DNA of 64,000 nt from assembly GCA_946887045.1 (NCBI GenBank), contig CAMPKC010000017.1, positions 1 through 64,000 on the forward strand, given 5' to 3'. Shown here one piece after another: positions 51,472-60,853 of the stretch. The notes under the pieces were generated by a model. That model saw only the letters and a list, made by a program, of their open reading frames with translations. It ran no database searches and was not told where the DNA came from. Position numbers and translations under genes: made by a program. Each line of letters starts with the position of its first letter. Positions within the stretch are counted from its first letter, which is position 1. This DNA comes from an uncultured Sphingobacteriaceae bacterium (GTDB lineage Bacteria; Bacteroidota; Bacteroidia; Sphingobacteriales; Sphingobacteriaceae).

Positions 51472-53376
51472 ATGAAAAGAATTTTATTTCTTCTTCTGTG
51501 TTGTTGCTATACTATGGCTTACAGCCAGAAAGACATCAAGTCTGTTAACAAACAGGCTCAGAAAAAATATGAAGAAGGAAAAGCCGCTCTTGCTTATACC
51601 ATGTATGAAAAAGCGTTGGAGGACTTTAAAGATGCAATCAAACTTGATCCAAAATTTGCAGCCGCCTACCAGCAATCCGGCGATACTTATAAAACTTTAA
51701 AGCTGTATGAGCAAGCGAAAGTAAATTACCGCGGGGTTCTTGAAATTGATCCCGAATTCCATTCCCTTACATTTCTGGGCTTAGCTGAAAGCGAATTAAA
51801 TACAGGAGAGTACAATTCCGCTCTGCAGCACTTCAAGAAATATGCATCTATGCCCGGTGTTTCCGAAAAAAACAAAGCGCTGGCTGCAAAATATATTGCC
51901 GATTGCGAATTCAGTGTGATAGCGATAAATAAACCAGTACCGTTTAACCCTGTGAACCTGGGTGCCAAAATAAATACCGAGAAAGATGAATACTTACCAG
52001 TTGTTACGGCCGATGAAGAAACATTGATCTTTACAAGAAGGGCAAATGACAATGAAGATTTCTACCTAAGTAAAAAGCTGGACAATAACTGGAACAAATC
52101 TGTATACTTAAGTCGCAATATCAATACAGACATTTATAATGAAGGCACTCAGTGCATATCACCGGATGGAATGTACCTATTTTTTACCGGATGTAACCGC
52201 CCGAATGGTAAGGGAAGTTGTGACATATACGTTTGTAAGCGTGAAGGGAAAGACTGGAGCCAGCCATTTAACTTAGGAGCTCCGATTAATACTCAAGGCT
52301 GGGAATCTCAGCCATCCATAAGCGCTGATGGTAGAACCTTGTATTTTGCAAGCAGCAGACCCGGCGGTTTAGGAAGTTACGACATCTGGAAAACAGAATT
52401 ACAGTCGGGTGGTGAATGGTCTGCCCCGGTAAACCTCGGGCCAAACATTAATACGCCCTACGAAGATATCTCACCATTTATCCATCCTGATGATCAAACC
52501 CTTTATTTCTCTTCAAATGGCTGGCCGGGATTTGGGAATAAAGATTTATTTATGAGTCGCAAAGACGACGCTCGGAACTTTCAAAAGCCGACTAATTTAG
52601 GCTATCCCATTAATACTTTCGCAGAAGAAAGTGGGTTGATGGTGAGCAGCAATGGTAGAACAGCATATTTCTCATCAAGCATAAAAGGTGGATTCGGCAA
52701 TATGGATATTTATTCATTTGCACTTCCCCAATCCATTCGCCCAATGACAGTTACCTATGTTAAGGGAAAAGTGTTTGATGCTAAGACAAACGAACCTTTA
52801 GATGCCAATATAAAGATAACCCGTTTAAAGACAAATACTACAGCATTCGAAGATGTCAGCGATTTTGAAACTGGTGAGTTTTTAGCTACGATGCCTGCCT
52901 CGGGAAAATCGTTTGGACTCAGTGTCGATAAAAAAGGCTATTTATTTTATTCTGAGAACTTCTCTCTTGAAAAGCCGGAAACAGCAGACAAACCATTTAA
53001 AATCTCAATTCCTCTGCATAGAATTGAAGTGGGGAAAATGGTCGTTTTGAAAAATATATTTTTTGAAACGAATAAATTTGACCTGCTACCCGAGTCAAAA
53101 GCCGAACTTCAACAGATCATCAGCTTCTTGAACGCAAATCCAACAGTTTCCATTGAGATAGGCGGGCATACAGATAATGTGGGGGAAGAAAAAACAAACC
53201 GGACGCTTTCAGAAAACCGTGCTAATACAGTCTATAAATTCCTTATTGTCAACAAAGTAAACCCATCGAGATTAACCTATAAAGGATTTGGAGAATCTTC
53301 TCCATTGGCCGATAATTCGTCAGAAGAAGGAAGACAGCAAAATCGTAGAACCGAGTTTAGGATTGTGAAATTATAA
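51472..53376 (+). CDS. OmpA-family protein with TPR and PD40 repeats
   Basis: 634 residues with a signal peptide. Domains in order: TPR helices (about 20-145), PD40/WD40-like beta-propeller repeats (about 155-420: SADGRTLYFASSRPGG, LGPNINTPYEDISPFIHPDD and similar), a carboxypeptidase-regulatory-like region (VKGKVFDAKTNEPLDANI, about 424-500), and a C-terminal OmpA domain (IEIGGHTDNVGEEKTNRTLSENRA ... RRTEFRIVKL). OmpA domains bind peptidoglycan. It resembles the PorE/gliding-associated type-IX-secretion-linked family, but may be a general anchor. Confidence 0.9.
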   Translation: MKRILFLLLCCCYTMAYSQKDIKSVNKQAQKKYEEGKAALAYTMYEKALEDFKDAIKLDPKFAAAYQQSGDTYKTLKLYEQAKVNYRGVLEIDPEFHSLTFLGLAESELNTGEYNSALQHFKKYASMPGVSEKNKALAAKYIADCEFSVIAINKPVPFNPVNLGAKINTEKDEYLPVVTADEETLIFTRRANDNEDFYLSKKLDNNWNKSVYLSRNINTDIYNEGTQCISPDGMYLFFTGCNRPNGKGSCDIYVCKREGKDWSQPFNLGAPINTQGWESQPSISADGRTLYFASSRPGGLGSYDIWKTELQSGGEWSAPVNLGPNINTPYEDISPFIHPDDQTLYFSSNGWPGFGNKDLFMSRKDDARNFQKPTNLGYPINTFAEESGLMVSSNGRTAYFSSSIKGGFGNMDIYSFALPQSIRPMTVTYVKGKVFDAKTNEPLDANIKITRLKTNTTAFEDVSDFETGEFLATMPASGKSFGLSVDKKGYLFYSENFSLEKPETADKPFKISIPLHRIEVGKMVVLKNIFFETNKFDLLPESKAELQQIISFLNANPTVSIEIGGHTDNVGEEKTNRTLSENRANTVYKFLIVNKVNPSRLTYKGFGESSPLADNSSEEGRQQNRRTEFRIVKL

Positions 53377-53378
53377 TA

Positions 53379-53422
53379 TTCATCCGATGAATAAGGCACA
53401 TTGCTCGCATTCATCGGATGAA
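53379..53422. terminator. inverted repeat between convergent genes
   Basis: TTCATCCGATGAAT (53379-53392) and ATTCATCGGATGAA (53409-53422), a perfect 14-bp stem with a 16-nt loop. There is no T-run. It probably ends the OmpA-family mRNA and the alaS mRNA. Confidence 0.7.
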
Positions 53423-53434
53423 CTTGACGGGTTA

Positions 53435-56059
53435 TTAAGCAATAAATTCTCTCGCCTTTTCTAAAGCCCTGTCGATTCCCGAACTATCTTTACCGCCGGC
53501 AGTTGCATAAAAGGGCTGACCGCCACCGCCACCGTTTATTTCTTTCGCTAAAACGCGGATAATATTTCCGGCGTGGAGATCTTTTTGTTCAACCAAGCTT
53601 TCAGAAATCATTACTGTCAAACCAGGTTTTCCATCAGAGTCTGTGGCTAAAACCATAAACAGGTTATCAAGCATGTTTTTTAATGAATATGCCAGGTTTT
53701 TAACTGCCTCTGCCGAAGCAAGATCTACTTGTGCAGCAATAAAATTAACACCATTTATATTTTCTGCTTTTGCAGCGAGTTCATCTTTTAAGCCTGAAGC
53801 CTTTGCCAAAACTGCTTTTTCCAGTTCTTTTTTCAGTTTGGAATTTTCTTCAAGCAAGGACTCAACGGATTTCGCCAGATCTTTAGGATTTTTCAGCAGA
53901 ACTTTCAACTCATGAACTAAATTATTCTGAGTATTGATAAATGCTTCAGCTGCTTCGCCGGTAATTGCTTCGATACGTCTTACTCCTGCTGCAACAGCGC
54001 TTTCTGATATAATTTTGAAATACCCAATCTGACCGGTTGATTTAACATGTGTTCCACCACAAAGCTCTACCGAGTAATTCTCATCAAATGTTATTACCCT
54101 CACAACATCACCATATTTTTCACCAAAAAGAGCTGTTACACCACGATTAATTGCATCCTGATAAGGAACGCTTCGCTCTTCTTTTAACCTAATATTCTCA
54201 CGTATTTTACGGTTGACGATGGCCTCTACTTTCGCGATTTCCTCATCAGTCAATTTGGAGAAATGAGAAAAGTCAAATCGCAGGTAATCGGAATTTACTA
54301 AGGATCCTTTTTGCTGAACGTGAGTCCCGACCGCCTGACGCAGTGCCGCCTGAAGTAAGTGGGTAACCGAGTGATTATTTTCAGTTTGTTCGCGACGGTG
54401 CTTATCTACAACGCTTTTTACAGTTTGCTGAAAATTAAATCCTTCGGGAATTTCGTCAGTAAAATGCACAATTAAAGCATTTTCTTTTTTCGTATCGCTA
54501 ATTCGTATTGATTCATCACTTCCTATCAATAAGCCTGTATCTCCTACCTGGCCACCGCTCTCTGCGTAAAAAGGTGTTTTATCCAATACTAGCTGGTATT
54601 GCTCTTTGCCTTTTGCCGTAACTTTACGATACTTTAGAATTCTTGATTCAGCTTCTAAATTATCATATCCTACAAATTCGTTTTCCTCTCCGGGATTAAC
54701 GATTATCCAATCACCTGTATCAACTGCTGTTGCAGCACGCGAACGATTTTTTTGTTGTTCAAGAGCTTTATTGAAACCTACCATATCAACAGTGAGGCCT
54801 TTTTCACGCGCCATTAACTCTGTTAAATCTATTGGAAAACCGAAAGTATCGTATAATTCAAAAGCAAAATCACCTTCAACAGTGCTTGCCTCTACAGCAT
54901 AACGCTCAAATCGCTGGATACCTGTTGCAAGAGTTCTTAGAAAAGAAATCTCCTCTTCTAAAATTACTTTTTGAACAAAATCTTGTTGCGCTTTCAACTC
55001 CGGAAAAACTCCGTCGAACTGAGTTGCAAGAACTGGAACCAGTTTATTGAAGAATGGCTCTTTAAATCCTAAAAATGTATAACCATATCGCACAGCCCGA
55101 CGCAGAATCCTGCGAATTACATAACCTGCCTTATTGTTTGAAGGTAATTGTCCGTCTGCTATAGCGAAAGCAATAGCTCGAATATGATCCGACATTACAC
55201 GCATGGCAATGTCAGTCTTCCCCTGACTCTCGCCCATATTATATGGAATGCCACATTCCTTTGAAATAAACTGAATCAGCGGCTGGAATGTATCAGTATC
55301 GTAATTAGAGGATTTCCCTTGCAGTACACGAACCAGGCGCTCGTGTCCCATACCGGTGTCTACATGTCGTGCAGGTAATAACTGTAAAGAACCATCTTTT
55401 AAACGATTAAACTGCATAAATACGTTATTCCAGATCTCAATTACCTGAGGATCGTCGTTGTTCACCAGCGTGCTGCCGTCGATCTTACTGCGATGATCAT
55501 CCGGACGACAGTCCACATGAATTTCCGAACACGGTCCGCAGGGGCCGGTGTCCCCCATTTCCCAGAAATTATCCTTTTTATTACCTAAAAGGATGCGATC
55601 TTCAGCAATCCATTTCTTCCAGAAATCGTATGCTTCCTGATCTTTTGGAAGGCCTTCTTTCTCATCTCCTTCAAAAACGGTTACATATAATCTGTCTTTA
55701 GGAATTCCTAAAATATCCGTTAGCAGTTCCCAGCTCCATGCAATAGCTTCTTCTTTGAAATAATCACCAAAGCTCCAGTTACCCAACATTTCGAACATGG
55801 TGTGGTGATAGGTGTCGATACCAACCTCCTCTAAGTCATTATGTTTTCCAGAAACACGAAGACAACGCTGGGTGTCGGCTACACGCGGGTATTTAACCGG
55901 AGCCTCTCCTAGAAAGATATCTTTAAACTGATTCATTCCTGCGTTGGTAAACATCAAAGTTGGATCATTCTTCACCACAATTGGCGCCGACGGAACAATC
56001 TGATGTCCTTTGCTCGCAAAAAAATCTAAAAAAGCCTTCCTTATTTCATTCGTTGTCAT
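53435..56059 (-). CDS. alaS: alanyl-tRNA synthetase
   Basis: 874 residues from the ATG at 56059 (MTTNEIRKAFLDFFASKGH); an ATG at 56062 is also possible. Class II motif 1 lies in the N-terminal catalytic domain (HQIVPSAPIVVKNDPTLMFTNAGMNQFKD), the editing domain has HSVTHLLQAALRQ, and the zinc/editing block is VELCGGTHVKSTGQIG. It ends with the C-Ala domain (GGGGGQPFYATAGGKD). It charges and proofreads tRNA-Ala. A TAACTTTG box precedes it. Confidence 0.97.
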   Translation of the reverse strand: MTTNEIRKAFLDFFASKGHQIVPSAPIVVKNDPTLMFTNAGMNQFKDIFLGEAPVKYPRVADTQRCLRVSGKHNDLEEVGIDTYHHTMFEMLGNWSFGDYFKEEAIAWSWELLTDILGIPKDRLYVTVFEGDEKEGLPKDQEAYDFWKKWIAEDRILLGNKKDNFWEMGDTGPCGPCSEIHVDCRPDDHRSKIDGSTLVNNDDPQVIEIWNNVFMQFNRLKDGSLQLLPARHVDTGMGHERLVRVLQGKSSNYDTDTFQPLIQFISKECGIPYNMGESQGKTDIAMRVMSDHIRAIAFAIADGQLPSNNKAGYVIRRILRRAVRYGYTFLGFKEPFFNKLVPVLATQFDGVFPELKAQQDFVQKVILEEEISFLRTLATGIQRFERYAVEASTVEGDFAFELYDTFGFPIDLTELMAREKGLTVDMVGFNKALEQQKNRSRAATAVDTGDWIIVNPGEENEFVGYDNLEAESRILKYRKVTAKGKEQYQLVLDKTPFYAESGGQVGDTGLLIGSDESIRISDTKKENALIVHFTDEIPEGFNFQQTVKSVVDKHRREQTENNHSVTHLLQAALRQAVGTHVQQKGSLVNSDYLRFDFSHFSKLTDEEIAKVEAIVNRKIRENIRLKEERSVPYQDAINRGVTALFGEKYGDVVRVITFDENYSVELCGGTHVKSTGQIGYFKIISESAVAAGVRRIEAITGEAAEAFINTQNNLVHELKVLLKNPKDLAKSVESLLEENSKLKKELEKAVLAKASGLKDELAAKAENINGVNFIAAQVDLASAEAVKNLAYSLKNMLDNLFMVLATDSDGKPGLTVMISESLVEQKDLHAGNIIRVLAKEINGGGGGQPFYATAGGKDSSGIDRALEKAREFIA

Positions 56060-56079
56060 CATCAAAATATTAGAGTTTG

Positions 56080-56087
56080 CAAAGTTA
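56080..56087 (-). promoter_or_regulatory. -7 box (TAACTTTG) for alaS
   Basis: The minus strand reads TAACTTTGC, 20 nt before the ATG at 56059. A short leader of about 15 nt is expected. Confidence 0.5.
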
Positions 56088-56146
56088 GCAGGAGAATTGA
56101 GATTTGAGATACCTGATTGCGATTACAAGGGAGGATTTTTCTATAT

Positions 56147-57097
56147 TCAGGTTAAATTTATTGATAGATCTGCAACAATACTCCTGACTTTTTCTTTCAG
56201 TGCAGCGGGTTTGGAAATAATTGCCTGATCTCCGAACATCATAAACCATCGTGCAAAACCTTCAATCGAAGACGTGAAAAAGTTCATTAAAATATGGTTT
56301 TCTTCATGCTCTTCAGAAACAAAACCATGATAATACTTTTGTTCATCTAAATATCGATGAATGCTCTTTTCTACACGAATACATACTTCATGTAGTTCCC
56401 GCTCCCTCTTTTCCTTTTTTAAATACTCTTGTAAACTGGGATGCTGAGTTGTAAAATCTTCAGCCGTTTCAACAAGTTCTGAAATTCGATCCATACGAAA
56501 ATCTCTGATTGCCTTTCTAACCCTGCAGAAAGCAATCAGATGCCAACATGTGTCCAGATAAAAAACACCAATCGGTTCGATACATCGATCAGAAGTTTCA
56601 TGACGGTAAAGGGCAAAATATGTAATATTGACTGCTTTTCTCTCTGAAATAGCCCTTAAAATAACAGGAAGAAGTTGGAGATCAGCAGATTGGTTATGAG
56701 CTTGCCTACGGGTTTTTAGCACTTCGATGCGTGAATCCATATTCTCCAGGTAATCTTTTTCCGAAGTACGTAAAACTGCTTTTATCTTGTAAAGAGCAGA
56801 TTTATAGTCTGTGCTAATAGCAGAATCGGTGAGCCGCTCCACCAACTTCTCGGCAGTTAAAAAAGCAATAGCTTCTTCCCTGTTAAACATTACAGGAGGT
56901 AATCGATATCCGTCTACCAACGAGTATCCTAATCCCGCTTCGCCAATAACCGGAATACCAGCTGCTTCTAAGGCCTTCACATCGCGATAAACCGTTCGTA
57001 AACTAATTTCAAAACGATCAGCAATTTGCTGAGCTTTAACTACCCTTTGAGATTGTAACTGTATCAAGATTGCGGACAGTCGATCAATGCGATTCAT
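56147..57097 (-). CDS. YafY-type helix-turn-helix regulator with WYL domain
   Basis: 316 residues from the ATG at 57097. An HTH_11-type winged helix begins IDRLSAILIQLQSQRVVKAQ and has QQIADRFEISLRTVYRDVKALEAAGIPV. The WYL region is AVNITYFALYRHE ... IEPIGVFYLDTCWHLIAFCRVRKAIRDFRMDRI. WYL regulators respond to nucleotide-like ligands in several bacteria. The target genes are unknown; the nearest genes are the lipoprotein and DUF421 genes upstream. Confidence 0.9.
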   Translation of the reverse strand: MNRIDRLSAILIQLQSQRVVKAQQIADRFEISLRTVYRDVKALEAAGIPVIGEAGLGYSLVDGYRLPPVMFNREEAIAFLTAEKLVERLTDSAISTDYKSALYKIKAVLRTSEKDYLENMDSRIEVLKTRRQAHNQSADLQLLPVILRAISERKAVNITYFALYRHETSDRCIEPIGVFYLDTCWHLIAFCRVRKAIRDFRMDRISELVETAEDFTTQHPSLQEYLKKEKRERELHEVCIRVEKSIHRYLDEQKYYHGFVSEEHEENHILMNFFTSSIEGFARWFMMFGDQAIISKPAALKEKVRSIVADLSINLT

Positions 57098-57115
57098 TAC
57101 CAAAAATGTTTGGTT

Positions 57116-57736
57116 TTACTTTCTGGAAATGGATTCCAAATAGGAAATTAACTGGACATTACTAATTTCTCGCTTAATATCAATGTAATCTGGATATTTA
57201 ACCACTTCGGTACCAACTAAAAAACTTGGTTTTATTTTAAAGGTAACGAGCACCTTTTTTTCTGTTTGAGTCGATAAAAAATCAGCTACTGCTTGTTGAT
57301 TCGCAGAACTGGATAGCAAAGGATATACATCTTTATCGATTTTCAAAGGAACGATACTTGATTCTCCTCCCGGAGCAAGAGAGATTTTTTCAGTCATAAA
57401 ACCACTCAACAGCTCTACGTCTGCAATCATTACTTTATATTCAAACTCATTTATACCAGCCTCCTGAGTTCCTGGATTGGTGATTTTCACTTGAAGTATT
57501 CCTTCAACAGGAACACGCTGTTGTAAGTAAGCAAAAGCAAGTTGTGGAGCACGAAAAAGATTCAATCCTTCGCTTGTTATTAGTTTGCTAGCTTCTGTAC
57601 CTGCGATATAAACGCTGTCGGCCGCTACAACTTCGTAAGTGCATTTTTCGAGTGCCTGTAGCTGATCAGCTTGTTCTTTAACGCCACACGCGGCAAATAA
57701 AACAGTGGCAATCAGTGCTAAAAAATATTTTTTCAT
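57116..57736 (-). CDS. LEA14-like lipoprotein
   Basis: 206 residues from the ATG at 57736, giving MKKYFLALIATVLFAAC, a lipoprotein signal; a frame open to 57991 overlaps DUF421 and lacks a signal peptide. The mature part has the Late Embryogenesis Abundant type 2 layout of beta strands (VEGILQVKITNPGTQEAGINEFEYKVMIADVELLSGF), as in water-stress (WHy) domains. Function unknown. It lies between the WYL regulator and DUF421, all on the same strand. Confidence 0.65.
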   Translation of the reverse strand: MKKYFLALIATVLFAACGVKEQADQLQALEKCTYEVVAADSVYIAGTEASKLITSEGLNLFRAPQLAFAYLQQRVPVEGILQVKITNPGTQEAGINEFEYKVMIADVELLSGFMTEKISLAPGGESSIVPLKIDKDVYPLLSSSANQQAVADFLSTQTEKKVLVTFKIKPSFLVGTEVVKYPDYIDIKREISNVQLISYLESISRK

Positions 57737-57794
57737 CCTATGAATAACGGTCTTAATTGGATAATGATGTTGCATAACTATAAAAAACGAAATA

Positions 57795-58481
57795 TTAAGC
57801 ACGCCTGATAGTGCTAATGGCCTGCACCCATTCATCATGCTTACATACCGGGCAACATTTAGGGGCGCTAACTTCTTCGGTATGACCACAATAAGCACAT
57901 GCATATAAACCGGGCTTAGATATTTGCACGTCTTTTTTTTGATAAAGATCAGGGTATAATGGCAACCCGGGCCGCACTTCACTATCTTCATAAAACAAAA
58001 GACTTATCGACCCTGAAGTTTCTATAATAGCATTTCTAACCTGCCCGAGATGTTCCACACTTTTAAGCCTTAGCTCGGCAAAAAACTCGTCCTGAGAAAG
58101 ATCTTCTTTATCAAATTCAGCAATTGAAAATTTCCCGTCACGTATCAGATAAATAGGTTTTCCTTCGATTAAATGCTCAAATGGCAAAAACTTACCACTT
58201 AACCAAGTGACTGAACGGTAAAGTCCAACTACAACAGCAAACACTATAATGGCAGGTACAATGCCAACATCTTTATAGAACATCGGATCGCCGGCTGCAG
58301 AGCCCAAACCAATAATAATAACCAGCTCAAAAATAGAAAGTTGCTTTATTCCACGTTTGCCAGATGTACGTAAAGCAATAAGAATAAAACAAAACATAAT
58401 TATTGATCGAAGTAAAACTTCAAGAAGAAACTCTACCGATTCATCACCAAATAATAGATTGTTTAATTCAATGCCTCTCAT
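57795..58481 (-). CDS. DUF421 membrane protein with a C-terminal rubredoxin-like zinc ribbon
   Basis: 228 residues. The N-terminal part has three helices and the DUF421 (YcaP/YetF-like) signatures: ALRTSGKRGIKQLSIFELVIIIGLGSAAGDPM, then EGKPIYLIRDGK and DEFFAELRLKSVEHLGQVRNAIIETSGSISL. The tail has YACAYCGHTEEVSAPKCCPVCKH (Cys195, Cys198, Cys210, Cys213), a CxxC...CxxC site. This zinc-ribbon/rubredoxin-like tail is unusual for the family. It may sense metal or redox state at the membrane; this is inference. Confidence 0.88.
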   Translation of the reverse strand: MRGIELNNLLFGDESVEFLLEVLLRSIIMFCFILIALRTSGKRGIKQLSIFELVIIIGLGSAAGDPMFYKDVGIVPAIIVFAVVVGLYRSVTWLSGKFLPFEHLIEGKPIYLIRDGKFSIAEFDKEDLSQDEFFAELRLKSVEHLGQVRNAIIETSGSISLLFYEDSEVRPGLPLYPDLYQKKDVQISKPGLYACAYCGHTEEVSAPKCCPVCKHDEWVQAISTIRRA

Positions 58482-58498
58482 TTTGTATAAATGAACAA

Positions 58499-58969
58499 TT
58501 ATTGCTCCAATAGGTTCAATCCGCTTTTCGCAATTTCGCTTTTAGGAAACTCTTGCAAGGTTATTTGATAATATTCCCTCGCCTTTGAATCGTCTCCAAG
58601 TTGAGCGTAACACAATGCAATATTAGTTAAAGACATTTCGCGATAGCTCATGGCAGACGAGCTTAATAGTGTAATAAATCGATACTTATCTACCCAGTTA
58701 TTTCTGGTAAAAAAATTATAGCTTCTCTCGAAAAATGGAATGGCCTCTGCAAATTTATCTTTCTTCACGAGTTTCATACCTTTATTATGGCTATGAGGAA
58801 TAAAGGTTCTTAAACTAAAAGAAATGATTAGATAAGACACCAATCCGTAAAAAGGAGGATCAGGGAAACGCAATTGATGATACATAAAGATTAGCAGCAG
58901 GGCAAAAAGAAATTGAGGGAGCAAAGAAAGCCAGGCTATTTGGCGGACTACAGAAACATTCGAACTCAT
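58499..58969 (-). CDS. membrane protein with TPR-like region
   Basis: 156 residues. Two hydrophobic helices (AWLSLLPQFLFALLLIFMY; YGLVSYLIISFSLRTF) at the start are followed by a cytosolic TPR-like repeat region (DKFAEAIPFFERSYNFF; SLTNIALCYAQLGDDSKAREYYQ). Function unknown. It sits 17 nt upstream of the DUF421 gene on the same strand and is probably co-transcribed. Confidence 0.75.
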   Translation of the reverse strand: MSSNVSVVRQIAWLSLLPQFLFALLLIFMYHQLRFPDPPFYGLVSYLIISFSLRTFIPHSHNKGMKLVKKDKFAEAIPFFERSYNFFTRNNWVDKYRFITLLSSSAMSYREMSLTNIALCYAQLGDDSKAREYYQITLQEFPKSEIAKSGLNLLEQ

Positions 58970-59068
58970 TGATTTTTTTCAACAATAATAGCATTTTCTT
59001 TTTTGATGACGAGTAAGCAAGCGCGGATACTAATTTGAATATAAGTTTTACCAGAATAGAAACATAGC

Positions 59069-59076
59069 TAACTTTG
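59069..59076 (+). promoter_or_regulatory. -7 box (TAACTTTG) abutting the start codon at 59081
   Basis: Exact consensus, with four bases (CGAG) before the ATG. It places the predicted transcription start on or next to the start codon. Confidence 0.6.
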
Positions 59077-59080
59077 CGAG

Positions 59081-59314
59081 ATGCAAGAACCATTTGACCT
59101 GGAATTGGGCGATATTATCTATTCTGTTTTCCCGGAAGAGGAAGAAATGTACACGATCTTTAAAGAAGGTACAGAATATATAAAAATTCAGAAAGACACT
59201 GATGAGCATTGGTTAAAGCTCGATAACGACACCGAATTACCCCTATTTACTGAAGATGAGGAGGTAAACCGGATAGGGCGCGCAATTGCAGCTTATAAAG
59301 ACAATGAGTTATAA
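59081..59314 (+). CDS. hypothetical acidic protein, 77 residues
   Basis: No family recognised. MQEPFDLELGDIIYSVFPEEEEMYTIFKEG followed by a pattern of alternating strands suggests a small beta-rich domain; acidic throughout. The -7 promoter box is only 4 nt upstream (leaderless). The last 6 bp overlap the convergent lipoprotein gene. The start and promoter support a real gene. Confidence 0.65.
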   Translation: MQEPFDLELGDIIYSVFPEEEEMYTIFKEGTEYIKIQKDTDEHWLKLDNDTELPLFTEDEEVNRIGRAIAAYKDNEL

Positions 59315-60259
59315 ATCGGTTGTAAACCTCAATTTTAACGTCAGTTTTACTTTAAATAAAACCGAATTACCTTTATCATTATCTGCAACGAAATATAAAA
59401 TAAAATGGCTTCTTTCGCCTTCCGCCACAGCTACAGATTCTATTTTCATTTTATTAAATGATTTGTCAATCGTTGACAATGGAATCGTATTGAAAGAAGT
59501 TAAGGAATCTGAGCTGAGCTTTGTTGAGGCTTCACTAATTATTCCGATGTAACTCTCTCCTATTTCGCCATCATCGTATGAATTCTGCGTTCGTTCTTCC
59601 GAGCATGTGATAAAAAGAATGTCCGCCTTTGATGAGTAGGCCATTCCGGATATTCCCGCATTTGACCTATTTGACACAAATGGAATGAGTTTAAAGTCGA
59701 TACCATGCTGATTGGGCCAAAATTCTGAAGAGGTTATAATTAAATAATTCTGGGTGTCGCTCATATTTCGCCGATGCCCCAATACATAAAGATTCTTTAC
59801 TTTGGCAAAAGCTTCAATATTTAATTGTTCAACGTCAGCTCTTAATCTTGTATAAAACATATTAAGGCTGATTTTTGTGGTGGTATTAGTATTTAAATCG
59901 ACTTTGACCAAGCTATCGCGATAAGGAGATATTGAGCCTGAACCTAGTAATATCAAACTATTTTCAATTAATTCGGACGACTCAATGTCAGGTTTTATGA
60001 CCTTGGAGACACGATCACTTTCTGAGCCCGAAACTGGTAATGTATCTAAATAATTAAAGGCCGTATCCAGAATAAGTATTCCCCGGGCATCGTCTCCCAT
60101 CAGATACAACTTGTTTTTGTAAAAACTTAAAGTTGAACCGGAAGGATATTCTATAGACCTGATTTTCAGTAACGATGCTTCAATTTTCTTTTTCTCTGCA
60201 TTTTGATCACAAGAGTCAAGCGACATGAAAACAATTAAGGCACACAGTAAAAGCTTCAT
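59309..60259 (-). CDS. lipoprotein with a predicted beta-propeller
   Basis: 316 residues with a lipoprotein signal (MKLLLCALIVFMSLDSC, Cys17). The rest is rich in short beta strands with repeating patterns such as YLMGDDARGILILDTAF, LGSGSISPYRDSLVKVDL and VLGHRRNMSDTQNYLII, which suggests a propeller. It may belong to the DUF6929-type Bacteroidota group, but I am not certain. It overlaps the 77-residue gene by 6 bp at the 3' end. Confidence 0.65.
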   Translation of the reverse strand: MKLLLCALIVFMSLDSCDQNAEKKKIEASLLKIRSIEYPSGSTLSFYKNKLYLMGDDARGILILDTAFNYLDTLPVSGSESDRVSKVIKPDIESSELIENSLILLGSGSISPYRDSLVKVDLNTNTTTKISLNMFYTRLRADVEQLNIEAFAKVKNLYVLGHRRNMSDTQNYLIITSSEFWPNQHGIDFKLIPFVSNRSNAGISGMAYSSKADILFITCSEERTQNSYDDGEIGESYIGIISEASTKLSSDSLTSFNTIPLSTIDKSFNKMKIESVAVAEGERSHFILYFVADNDKGNSVLFKVKLTLKLRFTTDL

Positions 60260-60299
60260 GTCCGTTTTGATACCTTAAGCAAAAGAAAAACACAGTCTT

Positions 60300-60794
60300 T
60301 TATAAATCTATTTCGCCGTGTTCACCACGCAAATTGCGTTCGCCGGTTAAGGCAGAGCCTAGTATTCCCATAAAACGCACCATGGTGTTAGAATGACTGT
60401 CCCAGTATTCGGCATGTTTCGGACGTATTTTCAACAATGCAAGTTTAGGATCATTTAAACCTTCAGGGAAAAATGTTTTAACCATCGAATTAAATAACTC
60501 TTTCATTTTTTGTGGATCCGTTACCAGCCAGGCAGTGCCATTGATACTCACGTAAGTGCTTTTGTCATCGTTGCTGTAGCAAAGAGCGACTGTCTGATTA
60601 CTTTCCAGCTCATTCACTTTTTGCGAATACTCATTAGTGAAAAACCAGATATTTCCCTCTTCATCAATATCAGAGGTAGCCATAGGCCGACAATGAATCT
60701 GCGTATCGGTTAAGGTACAAAGCATAACTATATCACCGTTACTAATCAAACTTTTTAGCTTTTCCAGACCAGCGTGCTGAGGAGTAGTTTCCAT
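60300..60794 (-). CDS. pyridoxamine 5'-phosphate oxidase-like protein (general stress protein 26 type)
   Basis: 164 residues with the split-barrel flavin-binding pattern: DIVMLCTLTDTQIHCRPMATSDIDEEGNIWFFTNEYSQK near residue 19 and VALCYSNDDKSTYVSINGTAWL near 70. It ends PKHAEYWDSHSNTMVRFMGI. Members bind FMN, FAD or F420; biochemical roles vary. It is upstream of the propeller lipoprotein on the same strand, with a 40-nt gap. Confidence 0.88.
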   Translation of the reverse strand: METTPQHAGLEKLKSLISNGDIVMLCTLTDTQIHCRPMATSDIDEEGNIWFFTNEYSQKVNELESNQTVALCYSNDDKSTYVSINGTAWLVTDPQKMKELFNSMVKTFFPEGLNDPKLALLKIRPKHAEYWDSHSNTMVRFMGILGSALTGERNLRGEHGEIDL

Positions 60795-60853
60795 AATTAA
60801 TGTTTCTAATTGAACAGAGTGATGGAGTTATGGTTTGCAAATAATATGCTGAA

